From: Piliocolobus tephrosceles
Taxonomy: Eukaryota > Chordata > Mammalia > Primates > Cercopithecidae
Assembly (NCBI RefSeq): GCF_002776525.5
Contig: NC_045436.1
Coordinates: 164,314,756-164,378,755, forward strand
Length of the DNA: 64,000 bases
Direction of reading: 5' to 3'
Positions 45,971 to 57,701 of this stretch are shown one piece after another. The notes beneath the pieces were generated by a model. The model was not told where the DNA came from and searched no databases. It was given only the letters and a program-made list of their open reading frames with translations. The position numbers were made by a program, and so were the translations under genes. How positions within the stretch are numbered: the first letter of the stretch is position 1; every line of letters starts with the position of its first letter.

Positions 45971-46087
45971 TTTCTGCTGCTGTGTTTCCAGGAAGCTGTC
46001 CTGAGATAGTCTGCTAGGTGAGGCACAGCCACGGGAAACATCGAAGTTGATTTTTCTAAAATTCTTCTCATGAGCTTCCTTCCTATG
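45971..46087 (-). CDS. Best candidate internal coding exon, product unknown
   Basis: On the minus strand 'gattgtttttcttttgcag' is a near-ideal acceptor and 'cagaaa|gtaagc' a good donor. The 117 bases between are open in one frame as exactly 39 codons (phase 0 to 0). They begin HRKEAHEKNFRKINFDV and end LSQDSFLETQQQK. The peptide is hydrophilic, rich in charged residues and glutamine, and has no hydrophobic segment, as expected for part of a soluble, possibly disordered or coiled region. It sits in unique DNA between two L1 insertions. Its entry phase matches the exit phase of the 53003-53042 candidate. I do not recognise the family. It could still be a cryptic exon. Confidence 0.5.
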
Positions 46088-46589
46088 CTGCAAAAGAAAA
46101 ACAATCGTGTCAAAACCAAATCCCAGGCCTGGAGAGCTGTGGGAAGCAGCAGTGAACTTTTCCACAAAACTAGAGATTAAAGATGGGCCTGAACCAGGCT
46201 TTCCTGTTTGCTGCTTCATCCCTCCTTGGTGAAGTGACTACTTTATGACAGTCATTTGTTAGACATTAGAGATTCAGTAATAAGCCAAACTCAATCCTTG
46301 CTTTCAAAAAGGTGGAAGATAGATGAGAAATGTGATAAACAATGACAAATACAATATTGTGTTAAACACCACAGACACAAGTTGTGCACCTTGGACCCTA
46401 GAAGTTTTCAGCAAGGATCTCATGATTCTGCTGAGGCTGGAGGAGGAAGTTTCATAGAGGATGTGATGTGGCTTTTTTTTTTTTTTCACTTTTATCCTGA
46501 AGCTTATTCCTGTGGTAAAACTGAAATAATTTAATCTTTGAGAGATCAACAGAAACAAGAGAATAATAATAATATTAATTATTGCTAAT

Positions 46590-46812
46590 ATATGTTGAGT
46601 GTTTACATATAGTGTTACATATAGTATTCTAAACATAATACTATGATGCAAATATTCTTATTCCTTCTATGAGAAGGAATGGCATGAGAAAACCAAGACA
46701 TAGAGAGATTCAATATTTTGCCCCATTTGCATGGCTGCTGAGTGGTAGAGAATTCAAACCCAGACAGTCTCACTCTGGGGCCTATGTTCTTCACTGCTGT
46801 GCCATAATAGAA
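46590..46812 (-). mobile_element. MIR, antisense, inside the transduced segment
   Basis: 'tatgttgagtgtttacatat', '…aaaaccaagacatagagaga…' and 'gaattcaaacccagacagtc' give the reverse-MIR order. If the transduction is real, this MIR was copied from the source locus. Confidence 0.65.
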
Positions 46813-47002
46813 TCCTGCTTGAGTCCATGACCCAGTGAAGTAATTTAGACCTTTCTGCACTCTCTCTTTTGAATGAGAAAATAAATGATGAAGTTTGGCC
46901 TAAAATCATGTACCAACATGCAACAATGCAGAGGGGATCACTAGGACAAAGTGGCTGTCTGAGGAGCTCTCCATCTATGTCTTTGGTAAATTTCTTTCTT
47001 TC

Positions 47003-47339
47003 TTTTTTTTTTTTTTTTATTATACTTTAAGTTCTAGGGTACATGTGCATAACGTGCAGGTTTGTTACATATGTATACTTGTGCCATGTTGGTGTGCTGC
47101 ACCCATCAACTCGTCATTTACATCAGGTATAACTCCCAATGCAATCCCTCCCCTCCCCACCTCCCCGTGATAGGCCCCGGTGTGTGATGTTCCCCTTCCC
47201 GAGTCCAAGTGATCTCATTGTTCAGTTCCCACCTATGAGTGAGAACATGCGGTGTTTGGTTTTCTGTTCTTGCGATAGTTTGCTGAGAATGATGGTTTCC
47301 AGCTGCATCCATGTCCCGTACACCATGGAATACTATGCA
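47003..47339 (-). mobile_element. L1 3' UTR/ORF2-end portion of copy 3
   Basis: 'attatactttaagttctagg' to 'tgcatccatgtccc' is L1 3' end in antisense. It is followed by 'gtacaccatggaatactatg' in sense orientation (47318 on). In L1 coordinates about 32 bases between the two pieces are missing. It lacks the 18-bp 3' UTR duplication of copies 1 and 2 (single unit at 47099-47116). Confidence 0.93.
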
Positions 47340-47700
47340 GTGATGTGGCTTTTAAGCTGAGACTTGAATGATGAATGACAGCTTGAAGTGCTGCAAAAGT
47401 GAAAAGGATATTCCTAGCTGAAGTGGCAAAATATGCCAGGGCATAAAAATGTGAGATGATTTACAGTTGAGATTGGATTAGGGAAATTGCAACTTGCAAT
47501 TTCAATTAGCAAAATATTATCTGAATATAAGGCACATGTATGCTGTGGCATGGATGGGAGTGGGGAGTAGGAGGGGCTAGCAGGAGATAAATTTAGAGAC
47601 ATAGACAAGAGCCAGGTTTAAGAGACCATTCTAGGTCATGTTAAGAATTTTGGACATTAGGCAGTGAGTAGTAATTGAACGATTATAAATGGAGTAACTG

Positions 47701-48029
47701 TTAGCATTTAATACTTTTTAAAAACAGAGTAGTATAATTACATTACTTGTTAACGCTTTTATTTGCACTGCCACGAAACTTAATGTTGCAGTATTTATCT
47801 ATAATGTTTAGTAATGTGAGCTGATGGGGGTGTTGTGCTAACTGTAAAGATTTTAGAGCTGAGATTGCCTCCTTGCTAATTCATGTGTGAAGTGACATCT
47901 ATGAATGCATTCTATTCTTCTTTGCCCTCCAGTAAAAGTTTAACAATATTAGCAAATGGGAGCAAAGAAAATCAATATCTTACAAATTGCCATTCAGTAG
48001 AATATCTCTCTGGACCTTGGTATTTATCC
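47701..48029. other. Unassigned sequence
   Basis: No gene or repeat recognised. Confidence 0.5.
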
Positions 48030-48400
48030 AACGAAAAATTATTCAATACCATATATGTGACCTATGCTGGAAAACATTTATGCAAAGACAAATAAGAAGA
48101 GTTCCTGCCCTTAAGTAGCCTGCAATCTGGTGAAAGAGTCAGATGAGTAAACAAGCAAGATAAAATGTAAAACTTCCTGTGAGAGTAGTTTGTGGAAGGA
48201 ACAATGGGCCATTGGAGAAGAAATAGGTCAGTTTCACCTTGCTGTATGTGCCAAGTTGGGCCAGGACAGACTTTCTAGAGAAAGTGGCCCTTGGATTTTC
48301 TTGAATGCTAAACACATAAACAATGAGGTAGAGAAGTGAGGGCATTTCTGTAGGAGCTGTAGTGTATTAAGGACACAGGTGAGGAAGACCTTCATGAGTT
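48030..48400 (-). mobile_element. L2, antisense
   Basis: 'gagttcctgcccttaagtag', '…gactttctagagaaagtggc…' and '…gtagagaagtgagggcattt' match L2 read backwards. Confidence 0.5.
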
Positions 48401-48678
48401 TAGGAACCCTAGAAAGAAAGCTGCTGAGTTCAGTTGTGCAGCTCATATGCAGTACCGTCTTAGAGGGTCCGCTCACACCAAAGCATCAAAGGCTGCAGGA
48501 ATGACCCCCGACCAAACAACCCTCAGCCCCTCCTCGCAGATGCCAGGTTGTGCAGTGTAAGCCTATAACCTATACCACGTTACATGACACTTCTGCATAT
48601 TATTTTATTCATGGCGATCCATGTAATGAGTTATGTAATTAACTGTGCAATGAGTATAACAGTACCTATCTTATAATT
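48401..48678. other. Unassigned sequence with a possible MIR edge
   Basis: 'aatgagtataacagtaccta' just before the Alu and 'gggtgagaatttaattcaat' just after it may be two halves of a MIR. Weak. Confidence 0.35.
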
Positions 48679-48973
48679 TTTTTTTTTAAGATGGAATTTC
48701 ACTCTTATCACCCAGACTGGAGTGCAATGGCGTGGTCTCACCTCACTGCAACCTCTGCCTCCTAGGTTCAATCGATTCTCCTGCCTCAACCTCCTGAGTA
48801 ACTGGGATTACAGGCACATGCCACCACGCCCGGCTAATTTTTTTGTATTTTTACTAGAGATGGGGTTTCACCATGTTAGCCAGACTGGTCTTGAACTCCT
48901 GAACTCAGGCGATCTGCCCACCTCAACCTCCCAAAGTGTTGGAATTACAGGCGTGAGCCACCACACCGTCCCC
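48679..48973 (-). mobile_element. AluS-like element, antisense
   Basis: T11 tail then body from 'aagatggaatttcactctta' to 'gcgtgagccaccacaccgtc'. Confidence 0.94.
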
Positions 48974-49039
48974 TTTCTCGTAAATTGGGGTGAGAATTTA
49001 ATTCAATATACATAAGCTTTATTATAAATGCAATCCAAA

Positions 49040-49765
49040 TGTATTAGTCCATTATCATGTTGCTACAAAGAAATACCTGCGACTGTGTAATCTATGAAGA
49101 AAAAAGGTTTAGTTGGCTCATGGTTCTGCAGGCTGTACAGGAAGCATGATGTTGGCATCTACTCAGCTTCCCAAGAGGCCTCAGGAAACTTTCAATCATG
49201 GTGGAAGATGAAGAGGAAGCAGGCATGTCTTACATGGCCAGAGCAGGAGGAAGAGAGAGATGGGGGAGGTACCATACACTTTTTTATTTTTATTTTTACT
49301 TTTGAGACAGAGTCTCACTCCGTCACCCAGGCTGGAGTGCAGTGGTGTGATCTCAGCTCACTGCAACCTCCACCTCCCAGGTTCAAGCAATTTTCCTGCC
49401 TCAGCCTCCCAAATAGCTGGGATTACAGGTGCGTGCCACCATGCCTGGCTAATTTTTTTGTATTTTTAGTAGACATGGGGTTTCCCCATCTTAGCCAGGA
49501 TGGTCTCCATCTTCTGACCTCATGATCTGCCCACTTCGGCCTCCCAAAGTGCTGAGATTACAGGCATGAGCAACCATGCCCGATCCACACACTTTTAACC
49601 AGATCTCATGAGAACTCTACCGTGAGAATGGCACTAGAGGGATGGTACTAAACCACTGGAAACTCCCCTCATGGTTCAATCACCTTCCACCCGGCCCCAC
49701 CTCCAGCATCAGGGACCACATTTCAACCTGAGATTTAGGTGGGGACACAGATCCAAACCATATTA
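49040..49765 (-). mobile_element. MaLR LTR (THE1/MST type), antisense, split by an Alu
   Basis: 'tgtattagtccattatcatg', 'ggctcatggttctgcaggct', 'ggcctcaggaaactttcaat' and, after the Alu, 'gatctcatgagaactctacc' and '…gatttaggtggggacacaga' give the full LTR. 'ccaaa' before and 'acaaa' after it may be the 5-bp duplication. Solo. Confidence 0.88.
49284..49584 (-). mobile_element. AluS/Y-like element, antisense, inside the LTR
   Basis: Target duplication 'ccatacactttt' (49272-49283) against 'ccacacactttt' (49585-49596), one mismatch. Confidence 0.96.
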
Positions 49766-50544
49766 ACAAACATCAGTTCTTATTATTAATTCAATGAAAA
49801 ATGTGAAACATTTTATGTCATCAAATTAAACCTTTTATTTCATAAATGTTTGACTTTTAGATTTAGGCTTTATCACCCTAATATTATAAATGTAATTTCC
49901 TACATTTCTCACATTATTTTTTCACGTTTACTTCTAATCCGTCTGAGATGGGGTATAAATAGGCATGCAAAGAAAAGTGAGGTAAGGCTTTGTTATTTCA
50001 GTGAGCCACAAGTGGCCCCATATAGTGGACCTGACGTATGTTTTTTCCCTTCTTCCCAGTAGGCTGGAATCCATTAGCCCAGAAGCCCACCAGTGCCAAG
50101 CTCAAATTTTTAACACATCCAGTTGTTTTAGAAGTAACCCCATTAAGCACATTTTTGGCCACGTAGAGGCTGCCTGTTTTGTATATCACACGAAACTGCA
50201 CCAAACATCTGTTAGACACGGATAAGATAAACTCCAGGGCTATAAAAGATCCCAAGCCACTGTGATCCTTCAGAATTCTCTGACCCAGAGAGTCCCCACC
50301 ATCATGTATTTAGTTAAGCCCCCTCTCTGGTCCTGGAAGGGTCTCCTCCAGGCATTCCCTTTCCTTCGTTTCTGTTTCAGATAGTGATTCCTGCAGCACT
50401 GCCTCTGAAAGTTCTCATGTTGTGAGGGACTCACCTTTTCCTGCAAACCTGTCAAAGCGCTGCTCAAATAGACCTTATTTTGTTCTGTTACTACCTTGTG
50501 GTCATATCTTTTTCCTTGGTGAGTCCCCCAAAACCCTTGAACTC
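49766..50544. other. Unassigned sequence with isolated splice-like sites
   Basis: A strong plus-strand acceptor-like 'ttttttcccttcttcccag' at about 50039-50060 leads into an open stretch that ends without a donor. A perfect 10-base inverted pair 'gggactcacc' (about 50427) and 'ggtgagtccc' (about 50517) gives donor-like sites on both strands. No exon is called. It could be an unrecognised old LTR. Confidence 0.4.
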
Positions 50545-52150
50545 CCTGCAGGATTTGTTTTTAAATTTCATTTGAATAGCCAGTTTTTCTTGGGGCACTT
50601 ATTGAGTAGTTTCTACTTCCTGTAGTAATTTCAGCTTTCCAAATAACCACTGTGCTATTTAGGAACTCTCTAGCCTGTTCCCGTGATTGAATTATCTACA
50701 CCTATATCAGTGCCTAACTATGGTTTTGATATCTGGCAGTCCTGGTCTCCTTTCATATTTCTGTTTAATTTCTTTTGCTTTTCTCCTGCCTCTATTCTGT
50801 CACCCTGTTTTAAGTGGCCATGCCATATGCAATAAAAGAACATCCTTTGGGATTTTGTTTGGCACTGTGAAATATTTATACATTTTTTGGATGAAGAAGT
50901 AACTCACATCTCTACAATACTGAATATCCTGAACCAGGAATATTTATGTATTTTCATTTATTTAGGTTTTCTTTTATGTTCCCCATTTATGTTTTACAGT
51001 TTTGACATATGAGTCTTTAATAATTTTAACTAGACTTATTCCTATATGTTTTATAGATTTTGCCATTATTATAAAGTGAATATTTGGTATATTTTCTGTA
51101 TGGTTATTGTTGAGGTATACAAAGTTATAGATTCTCAATGATTATTTTGTGCCTTACCACTTTATTCAACTTTATCATTGGTTCTAAATTTTACATTTAC
51201 TTTGCTTGATGCAAGTGAGTATTTTAGTTGTATTAGTGAAACTGACTGCTTCTCATGAATCATCATTATAAAGTATGATGTTTTGATAAGGTTCTCCTAA
51301 TTACTCTTTATCAAGTTAAGGAGATTCCTTATAAGTCTACTATAATTTGTTCTGTTTGTCTATTGACAAAAGATTTGTGTTTTCACTTTGTTGTTGTTGT
51401 TGTTGTAACTAGTCTTATCTGTTTTATTTGTTTGTTTTATAGTATCAAAGTTAGGATTAGGTTGTACAATTAAATGAATTGGGAATCTGTTCATCTTTCT
51501 GTTTGTTCAATAATGTAAGAAATAGCTAGTTTTTGGAAATTTGTTTTCACGGTTTATCATAAAACAATTTTATTTGACTTTTTAGGATGCAATAGGTTAT
51601 GAATATATGACTAGTTTTAAATTTTCTTTTGCAGTATTTAATCTATGTAGGTTTACTAAACTTCTGAGTCAATCTGATTATTTTAAATTTTCCTATGAAA
51701 TCATTCATCTGTGTTTTCAAATTTAAACTTTTAAATTTATATATTATTATAAACATAAAAAGTCTCTTTTGTATCTAAGTTCTAACATACAATCATATTC
51801 CTAATATTATTTATCTGGGTTTCTCATTTCTAATAATCTCATTTCTTAAATTATTCTCATGCCTAAAACTATTCATTTTTATTATTGATAATTTCAAATA
51901 CCTGGCTTTTTAAATTGTTGAACTCTTCTGAGTTTTATTGTATATTTTACTAATTTGTATCTTTAAAAATTTTATTTATTTTGTATGTTTTTTCTCTGCT
52001 ATTTATTTGAAGATTTGGTTTATTTGCAATTTTTTTTTTCCTAAGAATACGTGTGAAACTATGTTTCACTGTGGAATAATTGCCAACCATTTAATGCTTT
52101 TTTATTTTACCTGATTTTTATTTTGTATGACAATGATGTTGAGATTACCT
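50545..52150 (-). mobile_element. Ancient L1 (L1M) ORF2 relic, antisense
   Basis: 'tttaaatttcatttgaatag', 'gttttgatatctggcagtcc', '…catttatttaggttttcttt…', 'ttccta…gttttatagattttg', 'ccttaccactttattcaact' and 'tctttatcaagttaaggaga' run in the order of L1 ORF2 read backwards (polymerase to thumb). It is riddled with stops and indels. A (GTT)5 run lies at about 51391. Confidence 0.7.
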
Positions 52151-53002
52151 GTATGTGTGTGTATGTGCATGTTGTAAAGAGCAACCTTATACTGTACTTG
52201 TAAACTGACCCAGGCACTGTCTTTCTTCTTGAAGCGACCCTTTGTTCATGTGGTCCTCTCTCCTTAAACCATAGAGCTTTCTAGCGTTAATCATGCCATG
52301 TACACTCCTTTAGCATGTATGTCTCATTTAATGTGAGCTTTGCTATTAGAGAATAAAACCACATCACATATTCACTTTCCCACAGAGTTATGCAAATGGC
52401 CAGTGCTCAATAAATTGTTTTTAGCTTTCCTCATTATTTATTACATTTTATACCTTATTTTAAAATATTTTTGGGCAGCAGCAGGATGAGACTAGACAAT
52501 CCAAAGTACAAGGAGTTGGTGATAGTAGGTGTCTTCTGGTAGACTTATGCCCTGCAGATACTGGGCTGGCCCACATTTTGGTTTGCTTTGAATCATGAAA
52601 GCTTACATGTAAGCCCAGAGGTCTAGCTGAACAGTTTGTACAGAGAAATGATAAGAGACCTTAAAGTCCACCTACTGAACCTGAAAAAAGTGATTGGCAT
52701 GTTATAGTCTGTATGTATTTGTGGAAATGATGAAGTAATAAAAGGACTCTCTACCCTTCATTTTAAAATTAGAAAACTGAGCAAGGTAAGTGAAAATGTT
52801 GGAATTTTAACACAAGTTACCGAGCTCTGAAATCCAATTCTCTTTTCTGTATATGATATTGCCATCCAGATAATCAAATTGTAAAGAACACACTAGCAAA
52901 AGGCTTTCCCTCAGAATTGTATAAGGGATCCAGATTGAATCTATAAATCCTATAATCACACTAGAAAGATCAGAAATCCATTCTGAAATTTATCCTGCTT
53001 AC
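52151..53002. other. Unassigned sequence
   Basis: Possibly an L2 3' end in sense near 52400 ('ggccagtgctcaataaattg'); otherwise nothing recognised. Confidence 0.4.
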
Positions 53003-53042
53003 CATTAGTGCATTCCCTGTCTTGCTTTCTCTTGGAACTTTC
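53003..53042 (-). CDS. Candidate micro-exon, product unknown
   Basis: On the minus strand 'ctctcattcccttttagattag' gives two acceptors five bases apart (upper edge 53047 or 53042), and 'ctaatg|gtaagc' is a good donor. With the 53042 edge the 40 bases enter in phase 2 and leave in phase 0, open as KVPRESKTGNALM. With the 53047 edge it is 15 codons, phase 0 to 0. The 53042 form joins in frame both to 63309-63442 upstream and to 45971-46087 downstream. A basic, hydrophilic peptide, not recognised. Short length makes chance occurrence likely on its own; the phase agreement is the main support. Confidence 0.3.
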
Positions 53043-53047
53043 CTAAT

Positions 53048-54689
53048 CTAAAAGGGAATGAGAGATTATAAAAATCAAGGTCAATCACTGAATCAAGGTC
53101 TTATGGGGAAAATACTTCCTACGAGGGCCAAAATAACTGTAGCATTTGGAGTCGGAATGGTTGCCATCTGGGGAGCCCCGAAACTTTTTCTTCAGCACTT
53201 CTTCAACAATTTGGAAAACATATTCTTGATGCTAAACATTTGATGTGCTTCAGTTTTGTTTTGTTTGTTAGTCCCCCCACGCCATTAAAAAAAAAAACTG
53301 TACTGCCTTATAGATAATTGTGGGTTTTGCATGATATAGAATGTGTAGTATTATGAGTTTAGAAGGAACTAAGGAAAATTTTTAGATTTCAAAAGGCCCA
53401 AGTCCTAGGTTAAAGGAGGACGTGAAATCTCCATTGAGACAAATGCTACCTAAGAAATTACAAGATAAATAAATAAATATGTAAATAAATAGTAAAAACA
53501 ACCTAGGGTTCTGTATCTTTCAGTGTTAATTTGAAATGGTTCAACATTGGGAAATTAACCAGATTAAGAAAGGAAAACCGCAAATCATATCAAATAGAAG
53601 TAAAGATTTAAAAAAATAAAATGCAATATACAAAAAGAACAACAAAGGTTATTCCAATAAATAAGAACAGAATATTTGTTGAAAGGTAGGAGGATATGTT
53701 GAGAGGTTGATATTAACAGGCTAGAGACATCGAAGACAGACATTTGTTCACGGGTTTGTTTTATAACAATGTTTCAATAAGAGAAAAATAAGAGAATAAA
53801 AGGTGAATGAAAGTTATAATAAATCAGCAAGAAAATACCACCAGGCTTGTATTCCTTTGACTAAAACACCCTACTGTTATTCTGACACTTGGGGAATGCT
53901 TCAGGCTGGCTTGGAGCTGGGAGAATACGTCCCCGATGGGACTTGCTCTTGCAGAAAATTACGCACCTTCTGTACATGGTGCACTCATAAGAAATTAATT
54001 ATAACACCCATTCATAAATATTTTGAGAGAGCCTGGTGAGAACTAGCATAATGTTTATTCAAGTAGCACATCTTCATTTATTGCTCTCTTAAATGAAAAA
54101 GTTTGGAGAGTCAAGGAAAGTTATGTGTATGTTCACCTTTGTCCATGTCAAGGCTACTGATTTTGCCCCATGATACACTTATCAGTAAGCTGTGGAGCTG
54201 TGGTCCCCATCATGCACAGATTAATTGATATACTGTTGACTAGGGTGTTCTACTGAGAAACTGGCTATTTTTAACTTCAGAATCCAGAAAAGGCAGTGAT
54301 ATTCAAAGGGATTCAGTCTTGGTCCTTGGGTTTAATATTTTTATCAAAACCTAGAGGAGAGACTATAAAATGAGCTCATTAAGTTTGCTTCAGACACTAA
54401 GCTTCGTTGTCAGGCACAGTCCTGAGAAACAGCTTGGCAATTCAGAGTTGCCCTAGGGAGCTGCATAAAGTTTAGCCAAGATGGTTGTTTGCAAAAGAAA
54501 AAGCCTGAATAGACAAACTGAAGAATAATTGGCTTTGGGAATATGGTCAACATAAATTGTAGAACTCTAATTCATTATAACTCAACCCATGGATCAGAGC
54601 TGTAACACTGAGCTTTTAACAACACACATTGATTTTTAAAATTTATTCAGGAAACATTCTTGAAGCGAGAAACTGCTAGTAACAAGCAC
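53048..54689. other. Unassigned sequence (about 1.6 kb)
   Basis: AT-rich with TAAA runs near 53470-53490. An acceptor-like 'gacttgctcttgcag' on the plus strand at about 53955 has no matching donor. Confidence 0.45.
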
Positions 54690-54800
54690 TCTCTTAGGAC
54701 ACACCTTAAGGTCAGAGACCATATTTGGGTCACTGTTGCATATTCAGCACCTAGGACAGTGCCCAGGACAGCGTCCAGCCTGGATTTGTTAAGGGAGGTA
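54690..54800 (+). mobile_element. L2 3' end, sense
   Basis: 'aaggtcagagaccatatttg…' and 'ttcagcacctaggacagtgc' match the L2 3' end. Confidence 0.55.
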
Positions 54801-55071
54801 AGCAAGGATGGAGCCAGGGAGAAAAGGACGAAAACCCTGGAGCACAAAGAAGACAGTGCTCTACATTTTAGGGACAGATTTCACTTAAGAAAAGGGACAC
54901 GCACAATTATTTTGGTCCCCAAAGGAAGATGTTTAAGCCTAACAAAAAGAAACATGAATATCACAGCGTCTGGTTAACAACTCACATTTGACATTCAGGT
55001 TTTCCAGGTTTAGCACACAGACTCATATTAACTCGTCTTTGAGATTTGGAGTCTTAATATTTAAAATAGGG

Positions 55072-55422
55072 ATTCATTGGGTTGCTGTAAAGAAATACCA
55101 CAGGCTGGGTGGCTCAAATAACAGACATTTTTATTCTCACAGTTCTGGAGGCTGTAAGTGCAAGACCAAGGTGCTGGCCAGCTGATGAGGACTCATCCAG
55201 CTTGCTGACAGCCACCTTTTCACTGAGTCCTCACATGGGGCCTTGGGAGAGAAGCATCTTCCTCTTCTTATGAGGCCAAAGTTCTATTAGATTATGGCCC
55301 CACCTTTATAACCTAATTTAAACGTACTTGTCTCCTAAAAGCCCTAACTCCACACATAGTCACATTGGAGATTAGAGCTTCAACATATGATATTTGAGGA
55401 ACAAAATTTAATTAATAGCAGA
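55072..55422 (-). mobile_element. MaLR LTR (MLT1-like), antisense
   Basis: 'gttgctgtaaagaaatacca', 'cacagttctggaggctgtaa', 'ttttcactgagtcctcacat' and '…ctcctaaaagccctaactcc…', ending 'attaatagca', follow MLT1 read backwards. Confidence 0.78.
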
Positions 55423-56319
55423 GATAGCAAATTTTATTATGCTACTTTCATCAGCATAATGAAAAACTCAATAGATAGATAGACATATAAGTATAGGTAT
55501 AAGTATAGATTACTTTTCTTCCAGCTATACCTATATAAAATGCAGAAGATATTTTGACTCTTGAGGGAAGATAAAAACACCTGTAGTGAACCCTTCCTTT
55601 TGCTTCTGGGCTAGAGATATTTACTTATAGGGAGCCAGATTTGAATCAAATGCAATTAATCTAGAAGGCAGAATCCTGGGTCTTCATATGAAAAGCAATG
55701 AGCTTATTTTTTTCTTTTGTAGAAAGCTAGTCTGTGAGAAGGCACTGCAGGAATAAGAATTTAATAACATGGCATAGGAAAGAAAGGTGCTCTTCATGAT
55801 AAAATGGTTTATGCATTTTAAAGTGAGGTTTGTGGAAATTAAAAATTAAATAACATGGTTGTACCAGCTAGATTTTTCGTCTTCTAGAATGGGTGAAAAA
55901 TATGAACATATTTTTATACGTCAAAGTCAGAAATCACTATAGAAATGGATATGAATAGTCTTTAACTAGAATATCAGAGTTTCACAAAGCTTTCATCTCT
56001 GTAGCTGCGATATAGCCAAATTTGCATTTCAAGGACTGTTCCAGAGTATAGTTTTGTAAGGCCTGGAAATGAGAACTTGATTTTCATCATCCTGAAAGGG
56101 TCTTTGAACAGTGTGCCAAGGGTGATGAACATTAAATATATGCTCTAAGTGTCTCTTGATTATGGGGATATTAGTTAAATAATAGCTTATTTCAAATGAC
56201 ACCATTTTAACCCGTAACTTGCTTTTATTAGGAAAAGTCAGTGAGTGGAGTGTTGAAAGTTGTTGTCAGTTCTGGGTATCAGTTCATAGGTAGGTAAAGG
56301 CATTTCCATGTGGAATGAG
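55423..56319. other. Unassigned sequence
   Basis: Includes short GATA/TATAAG units at 55468-55510; otherwise nothing recognised. Confidence 0.5.
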
Positions 56320-56480
56320 CTGTGGGTGTGGTGGTCTGGGCTCCACTGTCACGTCTTCTCTAAGCCCCAGTTTCATCTGCAAGATGATAATTAGCATCAA
56401 TCTGGGTACAACTCAGTGAGCTTTGGGAGTAAAGTGCAACTCTAATGTGTAAACACTTAGCAAATGGTAAAGTTAATTTA
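56320..56480 (+). mobile_element. MIR fragment, sense
   Basis: 'ggtctgggctccactgtcac', 'ccccagtttcatctgcaaga' and '…taaacacttagcaaatggta' follow MIR. Confidence 0.55.
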
Positions 56481-56655
56481 CATACAGTTAGAGAAATATG
56501 TATTCTCCAATGTGTGTCTTTCAACAGTGTTTTAGAAAGAATATATTGTCCTGTTAAACTCCTAAGAAAAATATGTTAGGAGGGAGTATGAACAAAACCT
56601 GTAAAAAATATAAGGTAGGCAGCTTAGGACAAAACATTGATTATAATTATTTTTA

Positions 56656-56980
56656 TTTTAATGTATTTAGTTAGTTAGTTAGTTTGTTTGTTTTTTGAGA
56701 TGGAGTCTCATTCTTTTGTCCAGGTTGGAGTGCAGTGGTACAGTCTCAGCTCACTGCAACCTCTGCCTCCCGGGTTCAAGCGATTGTCCTGCCTCAGCCT
56801 CCCGAGTAGCTGGGATTACAGGCGCCTGCTACCACGTCTGGCTAATGTTTTTTATTTTTATTTTTAGTAGAGATGTTCACCATGTTGGCCAGGCTGGTCT
56901 CAAACTCCTGACCTTGTGATCAGCCCGCCTCAGCATCCCAAAGCACTGGGATTATGGGCATGAGTCACTGTGCCTGGCGG
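56656..56980 (-). mobile_element. AluS/Y-like element, antisense
   Basis: Tail of TTAG/TTTG units (56666-56696) then the body. 'aattattttta' flanks it at 56645-56655 and 56986-56996. Confidence 0.95.
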
Positions 56981-57396
56981 ATTTTAATTATTTTTAATGT
57001 GCTTGTTTCCTCCTCATATAAAGTCTCTCCCTCCTTTCTGTTCTGCCCCTTCCTTTTTCCTTACCTGACCTGGGTCAGCCTCTGCAGAAAGGTATGATCA
57101 CTATAGATAATGCTTTGGGGAAAGACTTTCTTTTTAAGATATCTTAGCAACTGTGGAAGGGAAAGTAGGGAGACTTTCACAATTTATAGTTTTGAAATAA
57201 CTCTTCAGTGTTACAAAGAATGTCTGATAAAGTAAGATCATAACCTGAGGTATATTTGGAGTTCAATGAATTGATCTTTTTCTGTTTCACTGTGATTATA
57301 GTAAAATCAGCATAAAAACATTGCTTTTTTCATCTGCAGACTCTGGATTAATAGGACCGTAGAGCAGCAAATTGCTAGGTGCACTGTGGCAGTTTC

Positions 57397-57406
57397 AATA
57401 ATAATG

Positions 57407-57439
<33 letters not shown>

Positions 57440-57440
57440 G
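57397..57440. repeat. (AAT)n microsatellite
   Basis: AAT units with one GAT interruption near the start. Confidence 0.96.
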
Positions 57441-57645
57441 AAAGAGTAATTGGCACAATTCTCAATGGCCTTCGTTTTTTTCGTCTTGCCTACTCTTAAG
57501 TAGAAATTCAGGTAAATATTTTCCATTGATATAGTTCATGAAAGAAAATAAAGGTGATATTTTTACCCTAGGATTCTGCCATTTGTCTGAAAACTTTAGA
57601 ATCATTCTACACAGATGCCAGTTTTCCATCAAGTTCTGTTACTCC

Positions 57646-57700
57646 GCAGCCCTGTTAAAAATTCTCAGCCCTGTTATGAATTCAGCTCTGTTAAGCCACC
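57646..57700. repeat. Decayed 18-20 bp tandem repeat
   Basis: 'cagccctgttaaaaattct', 'cagccctgttatgaattc' and 'agctctgttaag' follow each other, about 2.6 copies. Confidence 0.7.
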
Positions 57701-57701
57701 T

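Larger units (their letters stand above)
46477..47339 (-). mobile_element. L1 insertion with 3' transduction and 5' inversion (copy 3)
   Basis: Read on the minus strand, the insert has a 22-base inverted L1 scrap (47318-47339), an L1 ORF2-end and 3' UTR segment (47019-47317) and a poly(A) tract (47003-47018). Then come about 516 bases of non-L1 sequence (46487-47002, minus the tail) and a second poly(A) tract (T14 at 46473-46486 on the plus strand). The whole is flanked by 'gtgatgtggctttt' at 46463-46476 and 47340-47353. The rebuilt empty site reads 'cttttaagc', a TTTT/AA endonuclease target inside an L2. Before the terminal poly(A), the minus strand has only GATAAA/AATAAG, not a canonical AATAAA. 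Confidence 0.82.
46215..47700 (-). mobile_element. L2, antisense, split by an L1-mediated insertion
   Basis: The left part ('gtaataagccaaactcaatc…ggatctcatgattctg…', ending 'ggatgtgatgtggctttt') and the right part (from 47341 'tgatgtggcttttaagctga', 'gacttgaatgatgaatgaca', '…ttctaggtcatgttaagaat…') are one L2 read backwards. The break falls exactly at the 13-14 bp duplication. Confidence 0.6.
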
